DNA of 64,000 nucleotides from Sediminibacterium sp. TEGAF015 (GCF_025997995.1 NZ_AP026683.1:1798501-1862500), one strand, 5' to 3'; counted from the stretch's first letter, positions 53,317-62,710 are shown. The notes: generated by a model not told the origin, from the sequence alone. Numbers and translations: made by a program.

Positions 53317-56172
53317 TTATTGTCCAAATCGCATCATCTGCATGCCTTGCATACCTTGACCCGGTGCACCTCTAAAAATTTGATTAATGCCTCTTTGCTG
53401 CATTCCACCTTGTGGAGCCCCAAAACTTCTTAGATTATAGGTGAAGCTGATCATGAAATAGCGTTTTAAAACAACAGTAGAAACGTCTTGGATTGTGTTA
53501 CCCGTTACATTTCTAGTTAAACTCTGGTTTTGATTGAGTAAGTCAAATACATAGAATTTGATTTCTCCATCTTTCTTCTTGAATAATTGCTTCGCAATAC
53601 TTGCACTCCACAAAGGAATATTCGTATTGAATCCCTCTGCACGGCCTGTGTTTTTGATATAACGAAAATCCGTTGAGAAAACCCAACCTTTTTTATTATA
53701 AATGGTGGGTTCAGCCACAAAAGTTTGAGTAAAAAAATCGCCATTTTGCTGAGGCTGCAAAGTATATCGGGCAAAACTGAAACTAGAATTAGAAGAGAAA
53801 TTCATATCGAAGCCTTCCTTTATATTGGTTGTCCAAGAGGCATTGAAACCAGCTGTTGTATTTCGGGTATAATTACTTAGGTTGTTTACCAAAGTTTGAC
53901 TCTGATTCCTACCAAGATTAACGCCAAAATTCAAGTTGCTTTTGGGCTTCTTTAATGGGAAGCCATAATTAATGAATCCATTAATATTGTAAGTACCACT
54001 CAAATTTTCTGGTCGAGTAAACTGTGCTCCATTTGGCAAGTAAGTGGTAGAATTTTGAATATCATTAGCTGTGAAATTCGCATTAATAGTAGCAAAGAAA
54101 ATTTTCTGCGTAACGACATCGAAGGAATTATATAACACCCTAAACGTATGAATAAACTGCTGCTTCAAGTTAGGATTACCAGAAGTGATATTCAGAGGAT
54201 TAGAATTATCAATCACAGGCTGCAATTGTTGTGCAGAAGGTTGAGCGGTTCTACCATTATAGAAAATCCGTAGATTTTTTGTGCGTGAAAAATCATATCG
54301 AAAGTTCATGGTTGGGAAAAAATTCACAAAATTTTGGGTAATAGAACTATCTCTGGTAATGTTTTTACTTACCAATTCCCCAACTTGTATTCCTGTTCCA
54401 ATACTGAAATTGTATTTAGCATTCTGAATACGCCAATTTAAACCCACGCGATTGGAGTTGAAAGTATTTTCAAATACGTTGGTCAAATTTGGCACTATCA
54501 AATCATACTGCCCTGAGGTCTTATTAAATGCAAAAGTTCTAGTTCCAGAGTTATTTACATTGTTGTTGTAATTATAATTAAATTCTAGAATCTGATTTTT
54601 CCCAATGGGTTCAGTATAAGAGAAAGTGGCATTGATGGTTTTACTATCTCTATTTGTTACGCCAATTTGATTAATGGTATCTGCATAGGCAACAGGAGTA
54701 TTAAAAAAATTGTTTATTGAATAGTTGGATGTATTTCCATCGTTCATTGTTTGCCCTGGATTAAACGCGATGGAATAAGTTCGACCCTTCTTTTTAAATC
54801 TGTGTCTGAAAGTTGCCTCAATACTAGCATTATACCCGCTGTTCATTCTTTTTGTTGATGCAACAGAATTATTCAAATTTTTAGAAATACCCCTCGTAGA
54901 AAATGTTGTTACATCAGTTGCTGATTCAGTCTCTTGAAAACTAATATTGGGTCGTATTATTATAGAATTGGAAGAATCAAATTGATGCTCAATATTAAAA
55001 TTAATACGATGATTGCTGTTCTTGGTTACTGAATTATTAAGTTGTGAGTTATAAATAGAAGAATCCGGATTGCCTGGAATCAAGTTCTGGGTTAGACTAT
55101 TTTGTTCTCTATATGTTTTTTGGTCATTATAAAAATAACTACCAGATACTTCTGTTTTTTTACCCCAGACATCTTTGTAATTGATACCGCCAGCCCAAGT
55201 ATTAATGATACCGCCATTGTTATTGGTAGCAGTTCCACCACCACCCCTGGCTCCACCTACTGCATTAACAACAACTCTCGCCATTCCTCCACCGCCTCCC
55301 ATAGCTCCTAAGAAATCTTGTCCACCAAAATTTTGTTTATTTACGTTGTTGGCTTGGCCTGTAAAAGTAATTTGTCTATCACCGTTAAAATAACTCAAGT
55401 TCACACTATTATCATAACGACCTTCTTTACTATCAGAACCCCCACCGGCAATTACTCTACCGAAATACCCTTTTCGCTTGTCTTTTTTGGTGGTAATATT
55501 GATGGTTTTAATTCTATTGCCATCATCAAAACCAGTGAAGGCACTTTGGTCATTTAACGCATCAAATACCTGGATTTTATCAATCATGTCAGGAGGCAAA
55601 TTTTTGGTAGCTAACTTAGGATCATCTCCAAAAAATCGCTTCCCATCTACTAAAATGCGTTGCACATTTTCACCTTGTGCTTTTACTGTTCCATCTGCTT
55701 CTACTTGAACCCCTGGTAATTTTTTTAACAAATCCTCCATTACTGCGTTAGGCTTAGTTTTAAAACTAGATGCATTAAACTGAACAGTATCTTTTTTTAT
55801 TGTTATGGGAGATTGCGTAACAGTTACTTCTCCTAAGTCATTAGCGGCAAGTTTTAAATAAATCGTTCCCAAGTCAACAGTAGCATTGGATTTAGAAAAG
55901 GTTATCTTCTTCGAAAAAGATTCATAGCCCTGAAACTTAATCATGACAATCATATCCCCAAAAGAAATTTTTTCAACCATAAAGCTACCATCCGGCTTTG
56001 CCAGTCCAAAAACATCTAGCGTAGAATCCTTCGCTTCTAATATGGTAATAGAGGCATCTTTCAAAGCTTGCTTTCCTACACTGTCTACAAGCTTCCCTTT
56101 TAAAGTAGCTGTATTTTGTGCCATCGCAGTAAAAGAAAGAAATAATCCAATTGCTAAAAAGAGTATACGCAT
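53317..56172 (-). CDS. Outer membrane beta-barrel protein, TonB-receptor type
   Basis: The 951-residue protein has a signal peptide, a carboxypeptidase-like domain (about 22-110, TLKGKLVDSVGKQALKDAS), a TonB plug-like domain (about 125-230, with LLKKLPGVQVEADGTV and RILVDGKRFFGDDPKL) and a long beta-barrel of the outer membrane barrel type common in Bacteroidota. A Gly-rich loop (about 285-320, GAMGGGGGMARV, GGARGGGG) lies in the barrel and the C-terminus is rich in Gly, Gln and Met (GAPGQGMQGMQMMRFGQ). The ligand is unknown. It is a single gene with its own terminator. Confidence 0.88.
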   Translation of the reverse strand: MRILFLAIGLFLSFTAMAQNTATLKGKLVDSVGKQALKDASITILEAKDSTLDVFGLAKPDGSFMVEKISFGDMIVMIKFQGYESFSKKITFSKSNATVDLGTIYLKLAANDLGEVTVTQSPITIKKDTVQFNASSFKTKPNAVMEDLLKKLPGVQVEADGTVKAQGENVQRILVDGKRFFGDDPKLATKNLPPDMIDKIQVFDALNDQSAFTGFDDGNRIKTINITTKKDKRKGYFGRVIAGGGSDSKEGRYDNSVNLSYFNGDRQITFTGQANNVNKQNFGGQDFLGAMGGGGGMARVVVNAVGGARGGGGTATNNNGGIINTWAGGINYKDVWGKKTEVSGSYFYNDQKTYREQNSLTQNLIPGNPDSSIYNSQLNNSVTKNSNHRINFNIEHQFDSSNSIIIRPNISFQETESATDVTTFSTRGISKNLNNSVASTKRMNSGYNASIEATFRHRFKKKGRTYSIAFNPGQTMNDGNTSNYSINNFFNTPVAYADTINQIGVTNRDSKTINATFSYTEPIGKNQILEFNYNYNNNVNNSGTRTFAFNKTSGQYDLIVPNLTNVFENTFNSNRVGLNWRIQNAKYNFSIGTGIQVGELVSKNITRDSSITQNFVNFFPTMNFRYDFSRTKNLRIFYNGRTAQPSAQQLQPVIDNSNPLNITSGNPNLKQQFIHTFRVLYNSFDVVTQKIFFATINANFTANDIQNSTTYLPNGAQFTRPENLSGTYNINGFINYGFPLKKPKSNLNFGVNLGRNQSQTLVNNLSNYTRNTTAGFNASWTTNIKEGFDMNFSSNSSFSFARYTLQPQQNGDFFTQTFVAEPTIYNKKGWVFSTDFRYIKNTGRAEGFNTNIPLWSASIAKQLFKKKDGEIKFYVFDLLNQNQSLTRNVTGNTIQDVSTVVLKRYFMISFTYNLRSFGAPQGGMQQRGINQIFRGAPGQGMQGMQMMRFGQ

Positions 56173-56289
56173 AAGGTTGGAGTTGAAGTGATAAAACTAA
56201 TTATACATCAAGCAGCATACCTGAAGAATAATTTTAATGGCAAGCTATCGTGATAACAGGAAAGTTCAGAGCTCAAATCGGTGAAAAGC

Positions 56290-59200
56290 TTAACTGAATA
56301 GGTACTCTACATCTTCTTTTGTTAAAGTTTTAACAAACCCTTCATCATCTGTAATAACTTCTCTTGCAAGATTCCGCTTGCGCTCTTGAAGTTTAAGGAT
56401 TTTGTCTTCTACTGTATCAGTACAAATCATCCGGTAAGCAAAAATATTTTTGGTTTGACCAATACGATGTGTTCTGTCAATAGCTTGTTGCTCAACAGCC
56501 GGATTCCACCAGGGATCCACGATATACACATAATCTGCAGCCGTCAAATTTAATCCCACACCACCCGCTTTAAGTGATATCAAAAAGACGCGACAACTAT
56601 CTTCATTTTGAAATCTTTGGATAGCTCTTTCGCGCTCAGCAACAGTGCTACTCCCATCAAAATATTCATAATCAACTCCCAACTCTTTCATTTTCTCTTT
56701 AATCAATGAAAGCATGCCTAAAAACTGAGAGAACACTAATGCTTTATGATTACTGATATTCTCAGTAATCTCTCTGCCCAGTTCTTCCAGTTTTACAGAA
56801 ACATTGGGATAACGTTCTTCTTCTTTTATTATAGCGGGGCTATCACAAATCTGTCTCAGCTTCATCAAGCCCTGTAAAATGGTCAACTGCGATTTCTGAA
56901 TACCCTGGTTTTCTACAACACCCAGAATTTTATCCCGATAATCATTTCGGTAGGCTTCGTAAATCTTACGTTGTTCATCCCCCATTTCGCAGAACAATAC
57001 CATTTCCTGTTTTTCAGGTAAGTCCTTAGCCACTTGTTCTTTGGTTCTTCTGAGAATAAATGGATATAATAATTTTCGCAAATGGTCTTTTTGCTCTTTC
57101 TCTCCAAACTTATCAATTGGTATAGAAAACTCCTGCTTAAAAAATTCCATGCTTCCCAACATACCTGGATTCAGGAAATTCATTTGAGCATAGATATCGA
57201 AAGTATTATTCTGCAATGGTGTACCACTCAGGCAAAGCCGGCTCTTCGCTTTTAACAAAGAAGCTGCTTTGGTGACTTTACTGGAAGGGTTTTTAATAGC
57301 CTGACTTTCATCCAGGATAACATAATCGAAGGAAACCTCTACAAACTGTTTAATATCGCTTCTTAAAGTGCCGTAAGTAGTAATGATTACATCAAAGGCT
57401 TTGTTGCTTATGCCATCTTTTAATCTGCCTCCGCCATGATGCACATAAAAACTAATATCAGGTGTAAATTTCTTGATTTCATTTTGCCAGTTAAACATTA
57501 GTGTTGTTGGACAAACAACCAAGGCCTTCAAACTTCCGTTCTCCATTTTCAGGTGATGCAAAAAGCAAAGTGCCTGTATGGTTTTACCCAATCCCATATC
57601 ATCAGCCAGAATTCCACCCCATTGTACTTCTCTCAAATAATTTAACCACTGAAAACCACTCTCCTGATAAGGACGAAGGATAGATTGCAAATGTTCAGGT
57701 GCAGGAATAGGTTTAATTTCATGATTGCCTTTAATCCGTTCGTATTTTTCTTCAAGTTGAAAAGAAAGCTCCTCTTCATCTCTTTGCAGATAAAGCTCTT
57801 CTATCACGCTGAAGTGATATTTACTGAGCTTCATATTACCTGCCTTACCTTCACCAACTCTGAATAACAAGGCATATTTTTTAACCCATTCTTCAGGCAA
57901 AATTCCAAGTGTCCCATCTGTTAGCTGAACAAACTGTTGTTTATTAGCCAATGCTTTCTTTACATCATCTATAGTTACTTTCTGTTCCCCGAATTGGATT
58001 TCGACTTTTGCATCAAACCAATCGGTATTGCTGCTGATGAATATTTTAGTAGAGGGCTTGGCTGTATTAAATCTGAAGTTGCGCAGTGCCTCAAAACCAT
58101 ATACAGGGATATTCATTTCTTTCGCCGCATCCATGAAAAGGAAAAACCAGTTGTTCTTCAGGACATCTTTTCCTTTCAATGCCAGCACATTGGAATCTAC
58201 AGGTCTAACAAAACCCGAATGCAGTTGCTCAATTCTACTCATCAGTTCTCTCTCTGCAACCATATTTCTATGAATTACCAGTAAGCGGTCTGCTTGCGGG
58301 AAAAACAACTTTTCTTTATCAGTAGACTGAATATCAAAACCCTTGTAATTGAAAATAGGTTGGAATAAAAGATATTCCCCTTTTTCTTTTAGCTGAATTT
58401 TGATTTCAGGACGGGCATCTTTTATTTCCTCTTTTTTTACATTGGCAAACTGAACAGCATATGAACGGGATAGCGGAAGAACAAATTCAGTCAACTGCTC
58501 CGACCATTCATCTGCCGGGATAATTATCTTACCTGATGGCAGAAATTTCTCTGCCAGTATAATATCCTCCGCCTTTTTCCAGATATAGAATTCATCCTGA
58601 TGTTGAAATACAAAAGAAGAATCAATTGCGTTTTCATTTAGTGAAATAGTTCTGGATGGCAATTCAACTGTACAGGAAACCTCATACTGACTGTCTTTAA
58701 AATTAATACTGAATGAGGGCTGAATAAAGTGATCAGAGAAATGCGCTTTTACCAGATTCTCTGTAACAAATCTTTTACCCGAGGGGAGATAGAATACAAA
58801 GGAAGAAGCTGCATACTCAGCAAATAACTTCTTGAATTTTGGATGAAGGTATTCATTAATTAATGCCCTTGTTTCTTCTGGCAACTCATCTGTATGCTGC
58901 TGAATAATATTTTCCCAAATTCCACTGAAAGGAGAATTACGATTCAGATACCTGTTTACTTCGGCAGACATCAGTTTGCGAAGTTGCTGAATCAGCATTT
59001 TGTCATCTTCAGAGAAAACTGCCGTATTAATGAACTTAGTCAAGTCTAGCTTCTCTGTTTTTCCAAGATATTTTGAGAATTGATCATCAGGTTCACCTTG
59101 TATAACCTCCATTTGGATGAAGGGATATTGCGTTGCTCCACTGGTTACAACCAGCCCTAATTTATAGGAAGCTTCCTGCTCAGCCTCTTGTTCAATCACT

Positions 59201-60051
59201 GCAGGGATATCAAGTTGCTCCTGCATAATTGGTTTAACTTCCTGATTACTCGAAAGACTTACTCTTTTAATACTGTTATCCAGTACACGCAAAAAGGGTT
59301 TACCATCAGTATAGGTAAATTCAAACTTCCCTTTTAAATCGTCGGTAAGAGAGTAACCATACAAGGCCAGTAATTTATTTTTTTCTTTATCCCAATTTCT
59401 GATTGAATCAAAATAATTAGCACCATGGTTTTTTAACAATTGTAAAAAAACAATGGCTTTGTGCACGCAGAGCGGATGAGCGGTATCAGAAGCACAGTTG
59501 CAACTGGTATCAAAATTACGCTCCTCATTTTTCTGAAGTACCACTACATGCTGCTTCCCATTCATTTCCAACTCAGCAACAACTCTTTCATTTTTTGCCT
59601 CTTTTATGGTAGCAGTATTGGTTCTTAAATATTCTTCTGCACTTTCAAATGATTCAGTAGCACTTAGCATTTTAATCAGCTTCAAATCGAGCAATCTGAT
59701 TTTTACTACTGTGTGTTTCTGATCATAAACTGTTTCGCGATCTCCTAATAAATTTTTATCCAGCAAATCCTGCAGATGAAATAAAGCGCCAGCCTTATGC
59801 CTGCAAACTTCAGAAAGATTATAGGGGCAGCTACAACGCAAAGAAATGGTAGCCGGATCTTTAAACTGGTTTATATGAACTTTGTAAAAAGTATTGTAAC
59901 CATCGTCTTTTACCCGAAATATTATATTCCCCATCAGGTCATCATACTCAACCAATTCTACCTGACCTAATGAATGAATTTTCTTTCCCCGGCGAATTAC
60001 TTCGTCAGTGCCAAAATTATATATATGTTTAACTAAATACGGTAGTGCCAT
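56290..60051 (-). CDS. SWIM zinc-finger SNF2-family helicase
   Basis: The 1,253-residue protein has two SWIM-type zinc fingers near the N-terminus (CSCPYNLSEVCRHK at about 73-86 and CNCASDTAHPLCVHK at about 184-198), a long middle region, and a SNF2 ATPase core (about 780-1,240). The core has Walker A ADDMGLGKTIQ, DESQ box (VILDESQAIKN), motif III LSGTPLQNN, and motifs V/VI SLKAGGVGLNLTAADYV and RTHRIGQTK. Such proteins move along duplex DNA and remodel protein-DNA complexes; bacterial members like RapA act on stalled RNA polymerase. A single gene with no partner nearby. Confidence 0.92.
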   Translation of the reverse strand: MALPYLVKHIYNFGTDEVIRRGKKIHSLGQVELVEYDDLMGNIIFRVKDDGYNTFYKVHINQFKDPATISLRCSCPYNLSEVCRHKAGALFHLQDLLDKNLLGDRETVYDQKHTVVKIRLLDLKLIKMLSATESFESAEEYLRTNTATIKEAKNERVVAELEMNGKQHVVVLQKNEERNFDTSCNCASDTAHPLCVHKAIVFLQLLKNHGANYFDSIRNWDKEKNKLLALYGYSLTDDLKGKFEFTYTDGKPFLRVLDNSIKRVSLSSNQEVKPIMQEQLDIPAVIEQEAEQEASYKLGLVVTSGATQYPFIQMEVIQGEPDDQFSKYLGKTEKLDLTKFINTAVFSEDDKMLIQQLRKLMSAEVNRYLNRNSPFSGIWENIIQQHTDELPEETRALINEYLHPKFKKLFAEYAASSFVFYLPSGKRFVTENLVKAHFSDHFIQPSFSINFKDSQYEVSCTVELPSRTISLNENAIDSSFVFQHQDEFYIWKKAEDIILAEKFLPSGKIIIPADEWSEQLTEFVLPLSRSYAVQFANVKKEEIKDARPEIKIQLKEKGEYLLFQPIFNYKGFDIQSTDKEKLFFPQADRLLVIHRNMVAERELMSRIEQLHSGFVRPVDSNVLALKGKDVLKNNWFFLFMDAAKEMNIPVYGFEALRNFRFNTAKPSTKIFISSNTDWFDAKVEIQFGEQKVTIDDVKKALANKQQFVQLTDGTLGILPEEWVKKYALLFRVGEGKAGNMKLSKYHFSVIEELYLQRDEEELSFQLEEKYERIKGNHEIKPIPAPEHLQSILRPYQESGFQWLNYLREVQWGGILADDMGLGKTIQALCFLHHLKMENGSLKALVVCPTTLMFNWQNEIKKFTPDISFYVHHGGGRLKDGISNKAFDVIITTYGTLRSDIKQFVEVSFDYVILDESQAIKNPSSKVTKAASLLKAKSRLCLSGTPLQNNTFDIYAQMNFLNPGMLGSMEFFKQEFSIPIDKFGEKEQKDHLRKLLYPFILRRTKEQVAKDLPEKQEMVLFCEMGDEQRKIYEAYRNDYRDKILGVVENQGIQKSQLTILQGLMKLRQICDSPAIIKEEERYPNVSVKLEELGREITENISNHKALVFSQFLGMLSLIKEKMKELGVDYEYFDGSSTVAERERAIQRFQNEDSCRVFLISLKAGGVGLNLTAADYVYIVDPWWNPAVEQQAIDRTHRIGQTKNIFAYRMICTDTVEDKILKLQERKRNLAREVITDDEGFVKTLTKEDVEYLFS

Positions 60052-60149
60052 TACTTTGAATCAGTCCCAAAAGACCAATTTGCAAAAGTAAAGAAAAGGG
60101 AGAGGAAAACCGCATCAAAAGATAAAATAAGCAGGAATGTAACGTTAAT

Positions 60150-60878
60150 TTATCCCTCCTTTATTATCAGGTCCCCGTTCTTATAAAAAGGCAAAATGTT
60201 CGCCTGATCAGGCGTAACACAATACTCAAGATCTTTTTCAAGACCGTATTGTGCCAAACGGTGCCAATGGGTCGTATTTCTGATGAAAGATTTTAAGTTG
60301 CCCTTGTGCATTTCGTACATATTTTCCGCCATTAAGCTGCTATCACAATGAATGGTAAAATGTGATTTGATACGACTAATAACAGCTCCAGCAAACAAAG
60401 TGTCCTCCAGATTAAACTTGTCTTTCCAAGCGGAACATCCGAGAATTACATTTTTCTTAGCTTCAATTAAATGGTCACACACTGCGGACAAATTAGGAAA
60501 GGAACCTGTAATTACTTCGGAAGCGCCATTTTGCAAAGCCATATGCAACAACTTTGTTCCATTTGTGGTAGTTAGCACAAGGGTTTTACCTTCCACAAAT
60601 TCACGCGGATATTCCGCAGGTGAATTACCATGTTCTAAACCCGGAATTACTTTCCCGTCCCTTTCTCCGGCTGTAATCCCTCCTGTATTTTTACCAATCT
60701 GAATGCATTTGTCAACCGTGTCTACGGGTATAACTCTTGCAGCACCATTAAATAATGCAGTAGCAATAGTTGAAGTGGCGCGAAAAACGTCAATTACTAC
60801 TACAACGCTATTGCTAACATCATATATGTCTAATAATTTAGGAGAAAGAATCGTGTGTAATTCAGGTCTTGTGCTCAT
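60150..60878 (-). CDS. comB: 2-phosphosulfolactate phosphatase (ComB family)
   Basis: The 242-residue protein has the ComB pattern: VVVVIDVFRATSTIATAL, GITAGERDGKVIPG, EHGNSPAEYP, LTTTNGTKLLHMA and ILGCSAWKDKFNLEDTLFAGAV. ComB removes phosphate from 2-phosphosulfolactate in coenzyme M synthesis in archaea; many bacteria that make no coenzyme M carry it too. ComA and ComC are not seen here, so its role may be in another sulfolactate pathway. The ATG at 60878 is chosen; a TTG at 60887 is less likely. The -7-like box lies 6 nt before the ATG. Confidence 0.88.
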   Translation of the reverse strand: MSTRPELHTILSPKLLDIYDVSNSVVVVIDVFRATSTIATALFNGAARVIPVDTVDKCIQIGKNTGGITAGERDGKVIPGLEHGNSPAEYPREFVEGKTLVLTTTNGTKLLHMALQNGASEVITGSFPNLSAVCDHLIEAKKNVILGCSAWKDKFNLEDTLFAGAVISRIKSHFTIHCDSSLMAENMYEMHKGNLKSFIRNTTHWHRLAQYGLEKDLEYCVTPDQANILPFYKNGDLIIKEG

Positions 60879-60884
60879 GGGGCG

Positions 60885-60892
60885 CAAATATA
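60885..60892 (-). promoter_or_regulatory. Predicted -7 box of comB
   Basis: On the minus strand TATATTTG matches TAnnTTTG and ends 6 nt before the comB ATG, inside the space after the upstream gene's stop. If used, the transcript would be nearly leaderless. Confidence 0.35.
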
Positions 60893-60894
60893 GT

Positions 60895-61257
60895 TTAAGA
60901 TAATTCTACAGAAGGATCCCAGAACTTTTTTTCGAAATCCAGCACCTGATCTTCCTTTACTTTAACTTTTTCTTTATTTAGTTTTTCTTCCATTTCAGTA
61001 GGGGTAGCAAAATGCATTTTACCAGTTAGCAGTCCTTTTCTGTTTACCACACGATGAGCGGGAATAGATGGATCTGCGTGTGCAGCATTCATGGCCCACC
61101 CTACCATTCTTGCGCTCATTTTAGTACCCAGAAAATGGGCAATGGCGCCATAGCTGGTAACTCTGCCTTTTGGTATCAATTTTACCACTTCATAAACCTG
61201 TTCAAAGAAGGAAATATCCCTGGCACCACTGGGAAGGACCTGTTTTAATTTTGCCAT
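60895..61257 (-). CDS. Alkyltransferase-like (ATL) protein
   Basis: The 120-residue protein matches the DNA-binding domain of O6-alkylguanine-DNA alkyltransferase: FFEQVYEVVKLIPKGRVTSYGAIAHFL, then MVGWAMNAA, and IPAHRVVNRKG. The alkyl-accepting Cys of PCHR is Ala (P66, A67, H68, R69), so it cannot transfer an alkyl group. ATL proteins bind O6-alkylguanine and hand it to nucleotide excision repair. The ATG at 61257 gives the normal length. It is 12 bp after the DUF5522 gene on the same strand. Confidence 0.88.
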   Translation of the reverse strand: MAKLKQVLPSGARDISFFEQVYEVVKLIPKGRVTSYGAIAHFLGTKMSARMVGWAMNAAHADPSIPAHRVVNRKGLLTGKMHFATPTEMEEKLNKEKVKVKEDQVLDFEKKFWDPSVELS

Positions 61258-61269
61258 AAACAAAACGGA

Positions 61270-61470
61270 TTAAGCTTTATCGGGCGTTGATTGTTTCTCT
61301 TGTAATAATTGAGATTTCTTAGGTTCAGGCACAGATTCATAGTCATAGGGACAATGCCTGCATCCGTATCCACAACAATATCCCTTTTGCAAATGGTACG
61401 CTGCAGTAAAAACCATATATCCCTTATCGTCGTAATAAAAATCCCTGCCCTCAATCAATTGCTGACTCAC
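61270..61470 (-). CDS. DUF5522 small cysteine protein
   Basis: The 66-residue protein shows EGRDFYYDDKGYMVFTAAYHLQ, then CCGYGCRHCPYD with four close cysteines (C32, C33, C37, C40), a metal-site pattern. I recognise it as DUF5522, common in Bacteroidota. Its first 20 bp overlap the end of trmB in a different frame, so translation is probably coupled. The function is unknown, perhaps in RNA or Fe-S/zinc chemistry given its neighbours. Confidence 0.85.
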   Translation of the reverse strand: MSQQLIEGRDFYYDDKGYMVFTAAYHLQKGYCCGYGCRHCPYDYESVPEPKKSQLLQEKQSTPDKA

Positions 61471-62155
61471 TGATCATTTGTTTTAAAATTTCATCTTTCT
61501 CCACAGGAATAGGCTGATTCAATCTGAAGCAACAATAATGTATACGATTGCTGCCAGCAATATCAAGCCCTTCGTAGTGCGTTTTTATGGTAAGCTCTGG
61601 AGCTATATTTTCCATTGCATACACGTTATCCGAAGAGAACAACAATTCAAACTGGAATAAGTTGATAACAGTCAGGGTAAACTGGTACAAATCAGGACTG
61701 TCTGTTTTAAGGTGAACCAAACCGCCGCTTTTTAGGATGGACTGATACAGTCTCAGAAATCTCGGATGCGTTAACCTTTTTTTAAATCGGGACCCTCTTA
61801 GTTGTGGGTCAGGAAAGGTGATCCAGATTTCAGCTACTTCACCAGGGGTAAAGTAGTCGGTTATTTTATCTATATGGGAACGAATAAATCCAATATTAGT
61901 CAGCTGCTCATCAAGGGCAGTTTTGGCTCCTCGCCAGATGCGGTTCCCTTTTATATCGATACCAATGAAATTACGATTTGGGTACATTTTGCCAAGTCCT
62001 ACCGCATATTCTCCCTTACCACATGCTAGTTCCAGCGTAATCGGGTGCTGATTGTTGAAAAAAGTCCCCCATTTACCCTGCATATCCTGCGGATATTCCA
62101 ACACATTAGGAAAAGATTTGATTGCTTCGAAACGAATTAGTTTTTTCTGACCCAT
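61451..62155 (-). CDS. trmB: tRNA (guanine-46-N7)-methyltransferase
   Basis: The 234-residue enzyme has the SAM-binding motif LELACGKGEYAVGLG, FIGIDIKGNRI, and the TrmB substrate segment WITFPDPQLRGSRFKKRLTHPRFL. It methylates G46 in the variable loop of many tRNAs. The ATG at 62155 (MGQKKLIRFEAI) is the family start; the open frame upstream to 62200 is not needed. It starts a run with DUF5522, ATL and comB. Confidence 0.92.
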   Translation of the reverse strand: MGQKKLIRFEAIKSFPNVLEYPQDMQGKWGTFFNNQHPITLELACGKGEYAVGLGKMYPNRNFIGIDIKGNRIWRGAKTALDEQLTNIGFIRSHIDKITDYFTPGEVAEIWITFPDPQLRGSRFKKRLTHPRFLRLYQSILKSGGLVHLKTDSPDLYQFTLTVINLFQFELLFSSDNVYAMENIAPELTIKTHYEGLDIAGSNRIHYCCFRLNQPIPVEKDEILKQMISESAID

Positions 62156-62160
62156 AAACG

Positions 62161-62168
62161 CGAAGATA
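62161..62168 (-). promoter_or_regulatory. Possible -7 box of trmB
   Basis: On the minus strand TATCTTCG differs by one base from TAnnTTTG and ends 5 nt before the trmB ATG, again a near-leaderless position. Weak on its own. Confidence 0.25.
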
Positions 62169-62214
62169 AGCGGCATTTTAACAAATCCCCACAATACCAT
62201 TTCAAAAACTATAG

Positions 62215-62222
62215 TAGCTTTG
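62215..62222 (+). promoter_or_regulatory. Predicted -7 box of the metal cluster
   Basis: TAGCTTTG fits TAnnTTTG and ends 4 nt before the GTG start at 62227. No -33 TTTG is visible. If used, the first gene would be almost leaderless. Confidence 0.4.
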
Positions 62223-62226
62223 TGGA

Positions 62227-62616
62227 GTGAAAAAATGGGGCCTCATAGTATTGCTGACTATTTATGCAACCGCCAGTTTTGGGGTTAGCATACAACAATT
62301 CTATTGTTGCAACCAACTAAAGTCTACTAGCATACGTTTTGTTCCGGCTGAAGAAAACAGCTGCGGTATGAAGCATAAAATGAAGGACTGCTGCAAGACC
62401 AAAGTAAAATTTGTAAAGCAACAGGATACGCATTTTGCTCAATCAGCTAAAACAACAGTACCCTCCTTTGAGCATTTTGAGCCGCTTTATTTTTCACCTG
62501 AGATTAATCTTTCTGCTTTCAACAGCGGCATCAGCCCAAACCAACCAATTAACGGTCCGCCTCTTATACATGCTGGCGTATCACTCTATCAATTTTACTG
62601 CAACTACAGAATTTAA
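62227..62616 (+). CDS. HYC_CC_PP-like small exported cysteine protein
   Basis: The 129-residue protein has a signal peptide (KKWGLIVLLTIYATASFG) and a Cys-rich mature part with QQFYCCNQL, NSCGMKHKMKDCCKTKVKFVK, and a C-terminal LYQFYCNYRI. This fits the small HYC_CC_PP family found with copper and other metal genes in Bacteroidota. The cysteine, histidine and methionine content suggests metal binding in the periplasm. The start is a GTG at 62227; no ATG precedes the signal peptide. It is 94 bp upstream of the HMBD gene. Confidence 0.7.
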   Translation: MKKWGLIVLLTIYATASFGVSIQQFYCCNQLKSTSIRFVPAEENSCGMKHKMKDCCKTKVKFVKQQDTHFAQSAKTTVPSFEHFEPLYFSPEINLSAFNSGISPNQPINGPPLIHAGVSLYQFYCNYRI

Positions 62617-62710
62617 TACCGTAGTCTATACCTTCTCGCACCCCTAATTTATTTAGCCGGGCACTTTCGCGTTCTATCGCATCTTCTTAATCATCATAAA
62701 TTAAACCAAC

